Shown: in pieces, positions 1 to 10,898 of the stretch
How the letters are laid out: every line of letters starts with the position of its first letter
How positions within the stretch are numbered: the stretch's first letter is position 1
Origin: Pseudeuparius sepicola
Lineage: Eukaryota > Arthropoda > Insecta > Coleoptera > Anthribidae
Length of the DNA: 64,000 bases
Direction of reading: 5' to 3'
NCBI GenBank assembly: GCA_963920635.1
Contig: OY987302.1
Location: 31,657,278 to 31,721,277 of the forward strand
Program-made: the position numbers and the translations under genes
The notes under the pieces: generated by a model
The model's input: only the letters and a program-made list of their open reading frames with translations
What the model was told of the DNA's origin: nothing
Database searches by the model: none

Positions 1-192
1 ATATTTGACGTATAACGTCAATTTAACGTATTTTTATAACATAAAAAATACATAAAGAAATTACGTTTCTAGAGCGTTAAAATAACGTCATTATTTTGGC
101 ATCGTTAACCACATTTGATGATTAACGTCAATTTAACGTATATTTATAACATAAAAAATACGTAGCGTTAATATTATGTCATTACTACAATA
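1..192. repeat. TAACGT-rich tandem repeat
   Basis: The segment is AT-rich and built on the recurring words TAACGTCAATTTAACGTA and TATAACATAAAAAATAC, seen near positions 16-52 and again near 124-160, a spacing of roughly 110 bp. It runs into the flanking MITE, which uses the same TAACG vocabulary, so it may be a second partial copy of that family. No coding potential is visible. Confidence 0.55.
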
Positions 193-811
193 CCCAGCTA
201 ACCACGAATTACCTATAACGTGTTATTTTAATAACGTAACAAATACGTAGCTCAATTTACGGAAATATAACTTTATAAATACATCAAAAATGACATAATA
301 AAAATAAGTAATAAAACTAGCATCAATATTACGTTATTACTACGGTACAGATACTCCCGAATAATAAAACTTGGACCAAGGTTTTTGGGAAATCACAATA
401 TAGTCCTTTCCTGAGACGATTAAGATCCTTTTGGCTTTGTCCCCTCCGTTACATGAATTTTTAGGCACCCTTTATTTTATTTCTATTTATTTCTGTGACG
501 TCATCGAGATTCTAGCTTACACTGTTTTAGGCAATATTTTTCATGTGCTTCAATAGCTTAGTTGGTAAGAGCGACGACATTAATTCCGATGTTCGTAGGT
601 TCGAACCCTGGTGTTGGTGTGCGAATTTTATTTTTTATGAGGTTATATCTATGTTAAATTTATGAGGTTATTTCTACGTCAGGATATTAACGTCACTCTA
701 CCGGACTTTTTGTCATAATTATAAAGTTAATTTAACGTGATTTTCCTAACGTTATGGAGTTATAACTATAACGGTATTTTGACGTAAAAAAACGGTTGTT
801 GGTTAGCTGGG
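193..811. mobile_element. MITE with CCCAGCTAACCA termini
   Basis: The left end reads CCCAGCTAACCA and the right end is its inverse, TGGTTAGCTGGG with one extra base. The flanks share ATA (190-192 and 812-814), a possible target duplication. The inside is full of TAACGT-type words and has no transposase, so this is a non-autonomous DNA element. Its terminal CCCAG resembles that of the larger element at 43717-46535, which suggests one superfamily, but the superfamily itself is not identified. Confidence 0.55.
547..620 (+). repeat. tRNA-like sequence (SINE head or tRNA pseudogene)
   Basis: Positions 554-564 read TAGCTTAGTTG, a full match to the Pol III A-box consensus, and 598-608 read GGTTCGAACCC, one mismatch from the B box. 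A D-arm (GCTT/GAGC) and a 4-bp T-stem can be drawn around them. The acceptor stem does not pair, so this is not a functional tRNA by eye; a tRNA-derived SINE head or tRNA pseudogene lodged in the MITE is more likely. Confidence 0.5.
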
Positions 812-1284
812 ATATAGCAAAGTAATCAGAGATATATAATTATGTTAATATTATCTCTTTATTATATAATATATAATATTATAATTATTGGTAATATTAA
901 AATACACATAAATTATGTACTAAGCCTGGTTGCATAGAAGGAAAACTGGGGGAAGCGCAAGAGATTTGGCAATGACGCGGCATAGCCAAGCGGCTGTTTC
1001 TTTACGATTTGTACAGCGCACGCCTTGTTGTAGTGCGCCTCGTAGAGGTTATAAAACCTATAAACTCTTTACATTTGTTTAACTATCAAACTATTATAGT
1101 GAATAGTGATGGGGCGCTTAAAATGCGTCGTGTGCGGTGCCAGAAATACTGGATCAAACCGAACTTTCCACTGGTTGGCCATATATTTACTGGTCAGCTG
1201 TGCACCACTACAGGGCGAAGTGTTGTATTTGTTTTGATATTTTATTGTATATCAAGGTGGATTACAATGCCATTTGAATGGGTC
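812..1284. other. No gene recognised
   Basis: The first 120 bp are very AT-rich with TATAATATATAATATTATAAT simple sequence in pieces. From about 925 the composition is more balanced and a 107-codon open frame runs into the next element, but it has no recognisable domain. I see nothing further to annotate. Confidence 0.4.
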
Positions 1285-2463
1285 ATCTACAGGGTGTCTC
1301 ATTTTGATCTGGAACACCCCTGTAAACTTTGAACTGGCTTACGGATTTTAACGAATTTTTTTTTGTATACAGGGCCCTCCTAGACGTACTTATCAAACAC
1401 TTTTCAATGACCATACGATTATTCCAGGGCCGGATTAAAAAAATTTTTTGACCCAAATTTTCGAGTTAAAGTATCAGCGATTTTTTTATCGGAAATCTGA
1501 TAACGTGGCGCTAATCAGCGCCCCTGAAAACCCTCAGATTCCAAATTTCAAGAAATTATTCCCACAAATTATACTTTTTTACACTGCATCCCAATTATTG
1601 CAAAAAATCAAAATTTCAATTTGAGTTCAGATATTAAGGTGGCTATGGAAACAAGTGAAAATGGTAAAAAGAGGTCCACAGGGGACAATAGTAATAAAGC
1701 TGATCGGAAACTGTACTCGGTTTCTCTTTTCAGTATTGCTGTATAGTACAAAGTATGTATTTGAAGAATGTAATTAAAAGCAGCAATATTTTAAACGGCA
1801 GAAATGTATTGACGAATCGATTAGAAATTACATTTTATACCCACTAAATTATTTGTAACACCTAAATTATTTTAGCAACATCAACCCCTGAATAACATTT
1901 TGTTGTAAAAATGCATAAACTGACATTTCTGCAAGCCATTGTTTTTCCACGGCTGCCTGCGACGGCAGCGAGCTCTCTTGCGTCTCAAATGGCATAAAAT
2001 TTGTACTGTACAGCAATAATGAAAAGAGAAACCGAGTACAGTTTCCGATCAGGTCTATTACCATTGTCCCCTGTGGACCTCTTTTTACCATTTTCACTTG
2101 TTTCCATAGCCACCTTAATAGCTGAACTCAAATTGAAATTTTGATTTTTTGCAATTGTGATGCAGTGTAAAAAGTATAATTCGTGGGAATAATTTCTTGA
2201 AATTTGGAATCTGGGGGTTTTCAGGGGCGCTGATTAACGCCACGTTATCAGATTTCCGATAAAAAAATCGCTGATACCTTAACTAGAAATTTTGGGTAAA
2301 AAAAAAATTTTAAATCCGGCCCTGGAATAATCGTATGGTCATTGAAAAGTGTTTGATAAGTGCGTCTAGGAGGACCCTGTATATAAAAAAAATTCGTTAA
2401 AATCCGTAAGCCAGTTCAAATTTTACAGGGGTGTTCCAGATCAAAATGAGGCACCCTGTAGAT
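1285..2463. mobile_element. Large foldback (palindromic) element, TACAGGGTG ends
   Basis: The left arm beginning ATCTACAGGGTG (1285) and the right arm ending CACCCTGTAGAT (2463) are inverted copies that can be followed for about 450 bp each: for example CCATACGATTATTCCAGGGC near 1410 pairs with its inverse near 2320, and GGTGGCTATGGAAACAAG near 1640 with its inverse near 2100. The arms are imperfect (small indels) and flank a unique loop of about 250 bp (roughly 1745-1990). The loop has a short minus-strand open frame beginning with a MPFETQE-like segment, too short to assign. Terminal TACAGGG is shared with several other elements in the window, including the DD41D transposon. Confidence 0.8.
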
Positions 2464-2493
2464 ATACAGATCATTGATTGGGTCACACTCTGT

Positions 2494-2665
2494 ACAGGGT
2501 GTCCCAGTTAACGTTATAAACTCTATTTTCATAGTAATTTTCATGATAAATCCATGTTCCAAAAGCTGATCTGATGCTGTTTCTTCCAAGGAATCCAATG
2601 CCGTCAATAAAATTAAATTGGACAAACAAAAAATTTTTCGCAAAAAGTGATTTTTCACACATCAT
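2494..2665. repeat. Fragment of TACAGGGTGTCCCAGTTAACG repeat family
   Basis: It begins TACAGGGTGTCCCAGTTAACG and is followed by a segment resembling 3748-3880 (TGTCCCAGTTAACGTGATAAA), with the same order of short shared words. Both are probably terminal fragments of one non-autonomous DNA transposon family. No coding sequence is visible. Confidence 0.45.
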
Positions 2666-2942
2666 TTATTTATAGGAAGTTAAAGGGGCAAAAAACAAAT
2701 ATGTGCTTTTTCGACGTATTTTTTGGTATAACTGGTAATGACATTTTATTGAAAATTTTAAAAGTTGCGATTTACAAAATTAGTGGCACGTTGACTATCA
2801 AATTTCCTATCAAACATATTAATAATTTTCTGATATCTCTAACCATTTTCGAGATACTATTACTTTTTGGCTTAATTCCCTATATTTATATGCAATGGGC
2901 CAATACAGTGAAGCCAAATTCTTGATTTTTCACTTGGATTTT

Positions 2943-3626
2943 TTAACCCTTTCGCTGCTCCTGACGAGTTTATTCGCAAAGGCAAAATAAATAGGAGGGC
3001 ATTGACCTGGGTGAATGATTTTGAACTGTAGAGTTTCGTGGTACATTACAGCAACGACTATGGACACTACAATCCTTTGATTCGCAATATTTAGTGTAAT
3101 ATATTATATACGCACTGCCCGGTGCCCAGCGCCTGCTGCCGCTGCCTGTTTACTCTCTCCCTTGCCGAGGCCCCCACTGCCCTCTTCAGGCAACACACGC
3201 CGTATCGAACCAATAATAAATATATTTCAGTTCGTTGAGGTATCGGTTCGTGCGGTTCATTGAGATTTTAGTTTTGAATAGCAAATCTGTTTTTTTTTGT
3301 TATTTTTGTTTTATGTTGAATTTTGTTTCGAATAGCAATAGTGTTTTATTTATTTATTTTTGTTTTATTTTGAATTTAGTGTTGAATAACAACTATAGTG
3401 TTTTATTTATTTATTTTTGTTTTATTTTGTAATACATACCATATTTACAGCTATTTGTGTTTTATTTTGAATTAAATTTATTAAAAACATATGTTCATTA
3501 TTCTTAAGACATGTTTTCCAAATAAGTTTGGCTAACACTGCTCCTGACGAATATACTTGCAAGCGCCTAATAAATGCTGTTCCTGGCGGAAGGCCCCGGA
3601 ACGGCCACGCGCAGCGAAAGGCTTAA
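2943..3626. mobile_element. piggyBac-type MITE (TTAA target)
   Basis: TTAA at 2943-2946 and 3623-3626 flanks the inverted ends CCCTTTCGCTGC and GCAGCGAAAGGC. TTAA duplication plus C-rich short terminal repeats is the signature of the piggyBac superfamily. The 676-bp interior has no transposase. The phrase TGCTCCTGACGA occurs near both ends in direct orientation, as subterminal repeats. A GC-rich block at about 3110-3210 contrasts with an AT-rich tandem repeat beside it. Confidence 0.7.
3287..3435 (+). repeat. AT-rich tandem repeat inside the MITE
   Basis: A unit of about 62 bp containing TTTTATTTATTTATTTTTG followed by TTTTATTTTGAATTTAGT and GAATAGCAA recurs two to three times with small changes. 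The open reading frame across it is a by-product of the repeat. Confidence 0.6.
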
Positions 3627-3747
3627 AGAGCCTTTAGGCAAATAGCAAACGGCACTTACTTAAGCCAAAAATTAAAACAAAAATTTAAATTACCATAAAA
3701 GTGACGTCACTGTTCTGGTCCATACAAGGGTATTTCTGAGAGTATGG

Positions 3748-4019
3748 GCTGTCCCAGTTAACGTGATAAACCCGATTTTCTTGGTAATTTTAAAAATAAA
3801 TTGATGGTTCAAAAACAAACTTGTGTAGAATTTCCGAGGAATTCGAATATGACGGTGATATTAAAAAGGTATTTAAAAAACACCCTTTTAAAAAAATTTT
3901 GACAGAATATTAGTAATTAATGTACGGCAAGTAACAAAAAATTGTCGGTTCTCATTTCTGACTTCTGGTTTGACCAGAAGTGAGCATTATTTGGTCAGAT
4001 TTTTGGGACACCCTGTACA
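3748..4019. repeat. Non-autonomous element fragment, GTCCCAGTTAACG..ACACCCTGTACA
   Basis: The segment opens with a diverged GTCCCAGTTAACG terminus and closes with GGGACACCCTGTACA. Its right part (about 3905-4019, including GACAATTTTTTGTTAC-type and GACTTCTGGTTT words) occurs inverted at 6478-6590, so the two pieces bracket the DD41D element. No gene is present. Confidence 0.45.
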
Positions 4020-4654
4020 TTTTCGGTTTTTGGGTTCCTTTTGTTCTGCCAATTAAAATCATATATGTTTTATACAGGGTGGTTCACTTTTATGTGGTAG
4101 GACTTTAACATTAGATAGAAAAAGATAATCTAAAATGAAAATTTTATATCAACATATATCGGGGAAAGCTTAGTTTCCGAGATACAGGGCGTTGAAGTGT
4201 TGGAAAAAATATGAAGTATTTTTTACACTGTCCGAACCAGTGGAGATATTTAAACCAAATTTTATGTGTAGTACCACCTTTTTGACTACGATATTTAGTG
4301 ATAATATGAAGGTCCTGAAATAACCAGTGGTGGAGTTTTCGTAAAGTTCTTTCAATTCTCTACAAAAAGTGTATCTTGACATTTTTTTGTATCTGCCACG
4401 GTTGTGTAGTAAATAAATTATTTCGTTTCCATCTCAGCCTTTTTTGCCTAAAAATGTGTTTTCTAAGATTATTGATAAATATCGCAAATAACAGAAATTA
4501 ATTATGGAACACTTATCGGATTCAGCTATTTTATTTTTAATTTTATGGAAACAATTTTAAAAATAAACTGGCACTTGGTTTGAGGTACATTACTTTATTA
4601 TCATTTTAACATTTTTATCAAATCTAGTATTATTTCTTAATAATTTTTATAATT

Positions 4655-5745
4655 CTAAATTTGTACAACATTCAACAATTGTTCAAAATGTGATTCATTC
4701 TGTTGCACACATAATTCACTTCGACGCCTAACGGATTGAACAGCATCGATTAAATTGCCATTTCTCAATTCATCGCACGCATATCTGATACGATCAATAA
4801 GTTGTTCCCTTGTTTCTACAGGAGTCGCATAGACTTGTTCTTTTAAAAATCCCCATACGAAGAAGTCCAGAGGTGTTATGTCCGGAGAACGTGGTGGCCA
4901 AGCGACCGGTCCCCCTCGTCCGATCCACCTATTTGGAAAGTTATTATTTAACCAGTTCCTCACATTTCGGTGAAAATGTGCAGGACAGCCGTCAAGTTGG
5001 AACCAAGCCAACAATCTTAAGTTTAAAGGAATGTCTTCCCACATATTATTATGCTCAGCTACTAAAAACTCCAAAAAATTGTCACCATTCACTCGCTGTG
5101 GCAAAGAAAAGGGTCCAAACAGATGATGGTTGTACAGTCCAATCCAAACATTGACACTAAATTCGACCTGAAAATTTCTTGGCCGGATTGCATGTGGGTT
5201 TTCTTGTGCCCAAATATGCTGATTATGAAAATTTACTACTCCACGACGAGTAAAACACGACTCGTCCGTCCATAAAATGTTATTTAAAAATTGTCTATTT
5301 CCTTCAATTGGCAAAACACTAATCTTCTTTCTGCATCGCCGGGCCTTAAACCTTGTACGGGTTGTAGATGATACGCATGCCTGTGATCTCTTTTTAAAGC
5401 TCGCAAAATTGCAGACTTTGAAACACGTAGGGCCACTGACACTCTTCTGCTACTTGTTGTAGGATTCCTATCGAATTCACGAAGAATCTCATTGTTGCGT
5501 CTGACTTGTTGGATATTGTTTTCATTTCCTCGTTCGACGATTCTAGTTATCAGACCGCGAGTTCTGAATTGCCGGTGCATGTTAACAAACACCGAGGGAC
5601 GCGGATGGCGCCTATTTGGAAATCGCCTCCGGTATTCTCTGGCTGCTTCCGCAGAGTTCCCATTTGCAACTCCATAGCAGAAATGGATGTCAGCCTGCTC
5701 TTCATTTGTAAATTGGAACGGCATTTTAATTATTAACAAAGACAA
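4655..5745 (-). pseudogene. DD41D mariner-like transposase, frameshifted
   Basis: Two overlapping minus-strand frames together look like one Tc1/mariner-superfamily transposase. The first (5745 down to 5284) begins MPFQFTNEEQADIHF after a short lead and is a helix-turn-helix DNA-binding region of the type annotated DUF4817 in insects. The second (5314 down to 4655) is the DDE nuclease: ILWTDESCF gives the first Asp, FQLDGCPAH the second, and SPDITPLDFFVWG the third. Counting from the second Asp to the Asp of PLDFF gives 41 intervening residues, so DD41D. A single frameshift near 5285-5314 separates the halves; otherwise the coding sequence is open and the copy may be fairly young. Start is likely the internal Met at 5724. 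Confidence 0.85.
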
Positions 5746-5844
5746 ACTGCGGCGCTGCTACGTTCATCTACTGGATGACAGATTATTGTATTATTAACTG
5801 TCAATAAGATTTTCTTTTCCATGGCACACTTATCTTCACCAGTA

Positions 5845-6369
5845 CGGCGATGCAGAATGGACGTTAGTATTTTGCCGATGGATTTTGTAGTCAAAGGAAA
5901 TAAGACAATTTTTAAATAACATTTTATGGGCAGAAGAATCATGTTTTACTCGTCGTGGTATAATTTAGAATTCTGCAAATTTAGAATTATAAAAATTATT
6001 AAGAAATAATACAGATTTGATAAAAATGTTAAAATGATAATAAAGTAATGTACCTCAAACCAAGTGCCAGTTTATTTTTAAAATTGTTTCCATAAAATTA
6101 AAAATAAAATAGCTGAATCCGATAAGTGTTCCATAATTAATTTCTGTTATCGTAGTCAAAAAGGTGGTACTACACATCAAATTTGGTTTAAATATCTCCA
6201 CTGGTTCGGACAGTGTAAAAAATACTTCATATTTTTTCCAACACTTCAACGCCCGTATCTCGGAAACTAAGCTTTCCCCGATATATGTTGATATAAAATT
6301 TTCATTTTAGATTATCTTTTTCTATCTAATGTTAAAGTCCTACCACATAAAAGTGAACCACCCTGTATA
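5845..6369 (+). mobile_element. Inverted, internally deleted copy of the DD41D element
   Basis: On the plus strand, 5845-5960 matches the reverse complement of the transposase gene around 5230-5345 (TTTAAATAACATTTTATGG and TTTTACTCGTCGTGG are shared), then jumps directly to sequence matching the 3' flank of the main copy and runs to the terminus. About 600 bp of coding sequence is missing at the junction. The residue pair at the first catalytic position reads Ala-Glu instead of Asp-Glu, so this piece is diverged from the main copy, not a recent duplicate of it. Confidence 0.75.
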
Positions 6370-7428
6370 GTTATCTCTAACAATAACCAAGCAGTGAATT
6401 TAGATTTTTTGTTAAATTTCATTAAATATGATAAATTTACATCTTTGCATGGAATGCTAAAAATATAAAACCTAAAATATACAGGGTGTCTCAAAAAAGT
6501 GATGATCATTTCCGGTGAAACCAGAAGTCAGAAGTTAGAACTGACAATTTTTTGTTACACTTCCTATATTCATTACTAAGGATTTGTATTAAAATTCAAC
6601 TTCATAATTTTTATATATTCATATTAAGTTTGACGTACCCCATGATGATCTCCCGAAGGCAGAAACGCGGTCGTTTTTCAGAACTAGGGTCTGAGGAGTG
6701 CCAAAGATGTCCGAGGGGTTGGTTCGCCTGGTATGACTCAGCACGAGGTCATTATCACACCACCAGCCTGCGGCGACAGACCCTTGATCTCCAAGCCCAA
6801 CACCCGGTGAAATTAGAAACATATATATTTTTACATCCAGCCGTGACCTTCAAGACACTACACTAAGACACTAGGAGCAGACGGCCACGGACATGTCACA
6901 TGTCTCTATATGAAGGGTGGCCATGTAACTGCACTGCCGGATCCCCTAACCTTGCACCCTAGCATTTATAGAAATTCATAATTTAGTCAAAGATATATAC
7001 AACCTAGATATGCTTAAAAAGTGAGATTTGCGCCATCTAGCTATAATAAGTATAAACCTGTATTACCTAGTCATGAACTGATGGTGCTGGGAGTATCGTT
7101 CACACCTAATATTAATCAGGCCACGTGCCGAGAAAGTCACCCGCACCAATAATGGAATAATGCTAAGCATAAATTGTAGCAAAGATAACGATATAGAGTA
7201 CTTATACACACCTTTGACTATAGGTACATATATTATTCTTCAAGGAGAAACAGTCCTTTTGCGTAATTTGAGCTTTTAAAGATGTATTTTGTCATAAAAC
7301 TTTTTTTTAACTTTTTGAAAATGTGTGTTTTTTTAATTAAAATATGAAAAAAGTCCCTTTTTTATGCAAATTGATACATCGGGATTTTTAAAGCTATTCT
7401 GAACAATTTGTGACTAATAATCATTAGA
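6370..7428. other. Intergenic, no gene recognised
   Basis: A TACAGGGTGTCTC terminus at about 6480 begins the inverted counterpart of 3905-4019. From 6640 to 7160 composition is more GC-rich with open frames on both strands (104 and 67 codons) lacking recognisable domains; it may be a decayed retroelement but I cannot place it. The rest is AT-rich without signal. Confidence 0.4.
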
Positions 7429-7567
7429 ATAAATTTTATGTCGAAATTCCTGGGTGTCTACCATATCATTGAAAATTTAATTTAATACACAACTGAATAA
7501 TATAAAAAATTAAATTACTAAATTTTCAATGAATGGTAGACACCCAGGAATTTCGACATAAAATTAT
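7429..7567. repeat. Long hairpin (about 50-bp arms)
   Basis: ATGTCGAAATTCCTGGGTG at 7438-7456 pairs with CACCCAGGAATTTCGACAT in the right arm, and pairing continues outward through ATAAATTTTAT and inward through TCTACCAT and TTGAAAATTTA with one or two bulges. The loop is AT-rich, around 35 nt. This is probably a small foldback MITE; no clear target duplication is seen. Confidence 0.75.
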
Positions 7568-7907
7568 GTTTCCAGGAACTAACACTAATTAGAGGAAATA
7601 GAAATGACAAAAACAAATCGCAGTGGGTAATGGGCCTTTCCCATTACTTTTTTTCATTTCTTTTTCGCTTTATTCATGTATAATGTCTTCAAGGTCTCAA
7701 AGAAGCTCATAGTTGTTCCTTTTTTTCTCCTAAACTAAGCTAAAAATCAGAATTGAAATTTCAAAATAAGATTAGTGCTGATGCCGGCATGAGCCCGTAC
7801 TGGAGTTTCTTTTTGATTTCCGGCTAAATTATTTGATAGGTTTCTTACCTATTCTTTGATGGCTATGAATGAAAGGGATACTACTTACTTCATTGAATTA
7901 ATTATAC

Positions 7908-8383
7908 TATACAGGATGATTTTTTTAGGTCTACAACCGCGATTTTCTCGCTCATTTTGCGGCCTACAAAAAAAAACATAAGGAACAAAAATGTGGCAAT
8001 TTTGGACAGCTAAGTGGTGCTGCAAAAGAAATCGGCGCCATGGCCAACTTGTCGCGCAATATTAAAAAAACCTCAAATTGAGCAAAACTATTAATGGCCT
8101 TGGAATGTTTATTTTAAGAGACAGAGAAAAACTTTTATATTGAAAATTGATGGCACTGAGAAGCTTTATCTACCCAGGTGCTCAGATAGTTTCAGCAAAT
8201 TACACAAGGTCTTCGGCTCACCATGAAAATTTTTGTCGACAAGTTGGCCATGGATGCCGATTTCTTTTGCAGCACCACTTAGCTGTCCAAAATTGCCACA
8301 TTTTTGTTTCTTAAGTTTTTTTTGTAGGCCGCAAAATGAGCGAGAAAATCGCGGTGGTAGACCTAAAAAAATCATCCTGTATA
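7908..8383. mobile_element. Foldback MITE, TATACAGGATG ends
   Basis: The element reads TATACAGGATG at 7908 and CATCCTGTATA at 8383. Arms of about 150 bp are inverted copies (TTTTCTCGCTCATTTTGCGG on the left, its inverse near 8330; GGCCAACTTGTCG near 8042 with its inverse near 8238). The loop is about 175 bp without coding sequence. TA flanks and TACAGG termini point to the Tc1/mariner group. Confidence 0.8.
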
Positions 8384-8594
8384 TTGCTATAACTCTATTA
8401 TATTTGATTAGATATATGCCTAAATAGGATGTTTTTTGTTTGTGGTAGTAGACTAAAAGTGCCTACGTGTCGACTTGAAAAGTGGGCCTAATGTCTAATA
8501 AGGTCTAATGGTAGGGATATCTGTGGTCTAAGTAACGACTTTCAAATTAAGAAAAGTTTGTTTATCTGCCTATTATTATTGATATTAAGAACTT

Positions 8595-9972
8595 GTGTCT
8601 TGTGATGCACTTGAGCAACTATACTTTCTGTATTCCAGAAATGTTATTGTTGTAGGTGATTTCAAAGTACCTCACTTAGTTTCTAACACTTTTGATAGCA
8701 AGTTTAGTTTTATAAAAAATTTCTCAGATACATTCAGTTTTAAACAATATAATAACATTGTCATTGAAGATGGAAAACTCTTGGACATGATTATATCTAA
8801 CATTAATTATTGTGAATTCGAGAGAGATATTATATACCATTGGTACCAGAAGATGTCCGCTATCATCCTGCTCTAATAATTGGTTTTCTTAATTTTAATT
8901 GTACTAAAAATAAACATTTGCAAGCAATGTTGTACTTATTTAGTTATTATAACTTCGAAAAAGCAAATTTAAATCTTTTGAATATTTGGCATCATCGGGA
9001 GTTCCACAAGGGTCGAAGTTAGAACCACTTTTATTTTTAATATTTATTAACTTCAAATATAATGTCAAATAAACTTATTTTTGATGATAATTATTCAAAA
9101 TTTTTCTATAGCATATCTGATAATAATGATTATTTGATATTGCAGAGTGATCATATTGAGCAGTGGTGTGTTAATAATGATTTGACGTTAAATGTGAGTA
9201 AATGCAAAATTGTATCTTTTACGCGGAAAAATGTACCTTATTTATTCACTTATACTTTGAATAATAAATGTATAACTAACTCCTTGTGATAAAGTTAAGG
9301 ATTTAGGAGTTTTTTTGACTCACTCAGATTTGCAGATCTCTTCAAAGTAAATCAAGCCTCTAACGCTTATTATAATAATATATAATTACAAACTGTGAGT
9401 CCTTCACCAACCTTGAGGCACTAAAATCTCTATAATAGTATTACTGTTACGTCAGATCTAAACTGGAATATGCATCAGTTGTATGATGTCCTTATTATGT
9501 TTATAAGTTACAGATTGAAAGAATTCAGAGAAAATTTCTGAAACTTCTGTGTTTCAGGGTTGATGGGATATATCCAGAGAGTGTCTCATATAGATTTATG
9601 CTAAGTATAATGTTATAGCCTCAAACTTAGGCACAAATTTGCCTCCACAACTTTTTTATACAGCATCTTGAATAACTTTGTTGATTCTTCATGTCTGTTA
9701 GATATACTTCCTGGGTCCTCGATCAAATTCTAGGAATCATCATACATTTCATTGTCGAATAGCAAAAACAAACTTATTGTTAAGAAGTCCTTTATACCAA
9801 GTGTGTCATAACTTTAATACAATTTCTTATTTATGTGACATTAATACTGAAAAAATCGGACTTCTTGAGGAATCAGCAGCGTTGTGTCTGGATGATGAGT
9901 TCAATGATTAGCATGTCTTCCGTCTTAACCTCTTAATTATGTTAGGTTTGTTTCTGTAAATAGTTTGAATAA
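8595..9972 (+). pseudogene. Decayed LINE (endonuclease and RT remnants)
   Basis: Short plus-strand pieces read as parts of a Jockey/CR1-like non-LTR retrotransposon. About 8650-8880: an endonuclease-like segment (IVVGDFKVPHL, LLDMIISN, then in another frame PEDVRYHPAL). Near 9000: a diverged GVPQGS-type RT motif. About 9150-9310: QWCVNNDLTLNVSKCKIVSF, followed after a stop by KDLGVFLT. About 9450-9560: YVRSKLEYASVV and IERIQRKFLKLL, the usual C-terminal block. Many frameshifts, stops and internal deletions are present, so it is an old copy. The 3' end is probably AATAAACGCTATTATTATT near 9970. Confidence 0.65.
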
Positions 9973-10548
9973 ACGCTATTATTATTAATTTTTACATGAG
10001 CGTTTCAAAAACAATATAAGATACGAAGTTGATCAAATTGTGGGTGCTCACTAATAATTAAGCTACGAAGAATCTTCACTCAGAAAATTTTTTCCTCGCC
10101 GCAGCCAAGTTTTTTGCTGCCCCAGCTAAAAAATTTGGCAACATAGGCGGCAAGCAAAAATTTTGCTGCGATAGAAGAGTTCACTTTGCTACCCTACCTT
10201 ACTTGTCCCAGCAGAGTTACTTTATAAAAAACTCATTACTGTCTCTATAAAGTAACTTTGGTGGCACAGGAAAGTCATGTTTTTGCCAAGAGAGAGACAT
10301 GTTTTCTCTATAGAAAACATATTCACAGCTCCAAGAAGGTACTTTATAGTGGCTGCAAAGAGCTTTGCTACCACACGAAACATGTTTGTTTCGTATGTTT
10401 ACTGTGATAGGGGAATACCTATTTCTTTACTTTATTATTGCAAGAAGCTACTTTACTGCGATAAAAAAAGTTCTCTCCAGGTGTAGCCGAAACAATTTAC
10501 CTAGCATAGCAACAATTTTTTTTGCGGGTGGTGCTCTGATTTCCTGTT
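9973..10548. other. Intergenic repeats, no gene
   Basis: The segment contains scattered variants of a TTTACTGCGAT / CTTTGCTACC theme (for example GCTACTTTACTGCGATAAAA near 10447) that recur at 39840-40110 and 51640-51900, so it is probably a diverged member of the same repeat family. No coding potential is recognised. Confidence 0.45.
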
Positions 10549-10676
10549 ATGGAAGCTTTTGTTTCAGACCCCAGCATACAGGCTGTTTCAAATTCGATAT
10601 TCACCATTGGGATCTTAGGAACTGGTAAGAGATATCTATTAGCCCATTTAGGCTACTTTATAATATGCAGTATGGA

Positions 10677-10862
10677 GAAAATTAAAATATTTTAATATGT
10701 CACAGACATGTTATGTTTTCCAAGATCCAAATGTTATAACATTTGGATCTTGGAAAATGATCCAAATGTTATAACATATGGATCTTGGAAAATGTTATAA
10801 CATTTGAATCTTGGAAAACATAACATGTCCGTGACATATTAAAATATTTTAATTTTCTCTCT
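10677..10862. repeat. Hairpin with internal ATGTTATAACAT repeats
   Basis: ATTAAAATATTTTAATATGT with GACATGTTATGTTTTCCAAG on the left pair with their inverses on the right at 10800-10855. The centre repeats the self-complementary word ATGTTATAACAT three times next to GGATCTTGGAAAAT. The whole can fold into one long stem of about 65 bp or several smaller ones. Confidence 0.75.
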
Positions 10863-10898
10863 ACTGCATATTAAGTATGCCCAAGTGGGCATTCCTAA

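Larger units (their letters stand above)
4071..6369 (-). mobile_element. Tc1/mariner-superfamily (DD41D) element, composite with inverted copy
   Basis: The ends are TATACAGGGTGGTTCAC at 4071 and its inverse GTGAACCACCCTGTATA at 6369, consistent with insertion at TA. The minus strand encodes a transposase (4655-5745). The right arm (about 5845-6369) is not a simple terminal repeat: it is an inverted, internally deleted copy that includes a piece of the transposase gene followed by the 3' flank. The left arm has about 185 bp (near 4295-4480) that the right arm lacks. Confidence 0.8.

Noticed and set aside
1009..1332. 107-codon ORF ending in the 1285 foldback arm
   Set aside because: It runs from unannotated sequence into a transposon terminus; no domain recognised.
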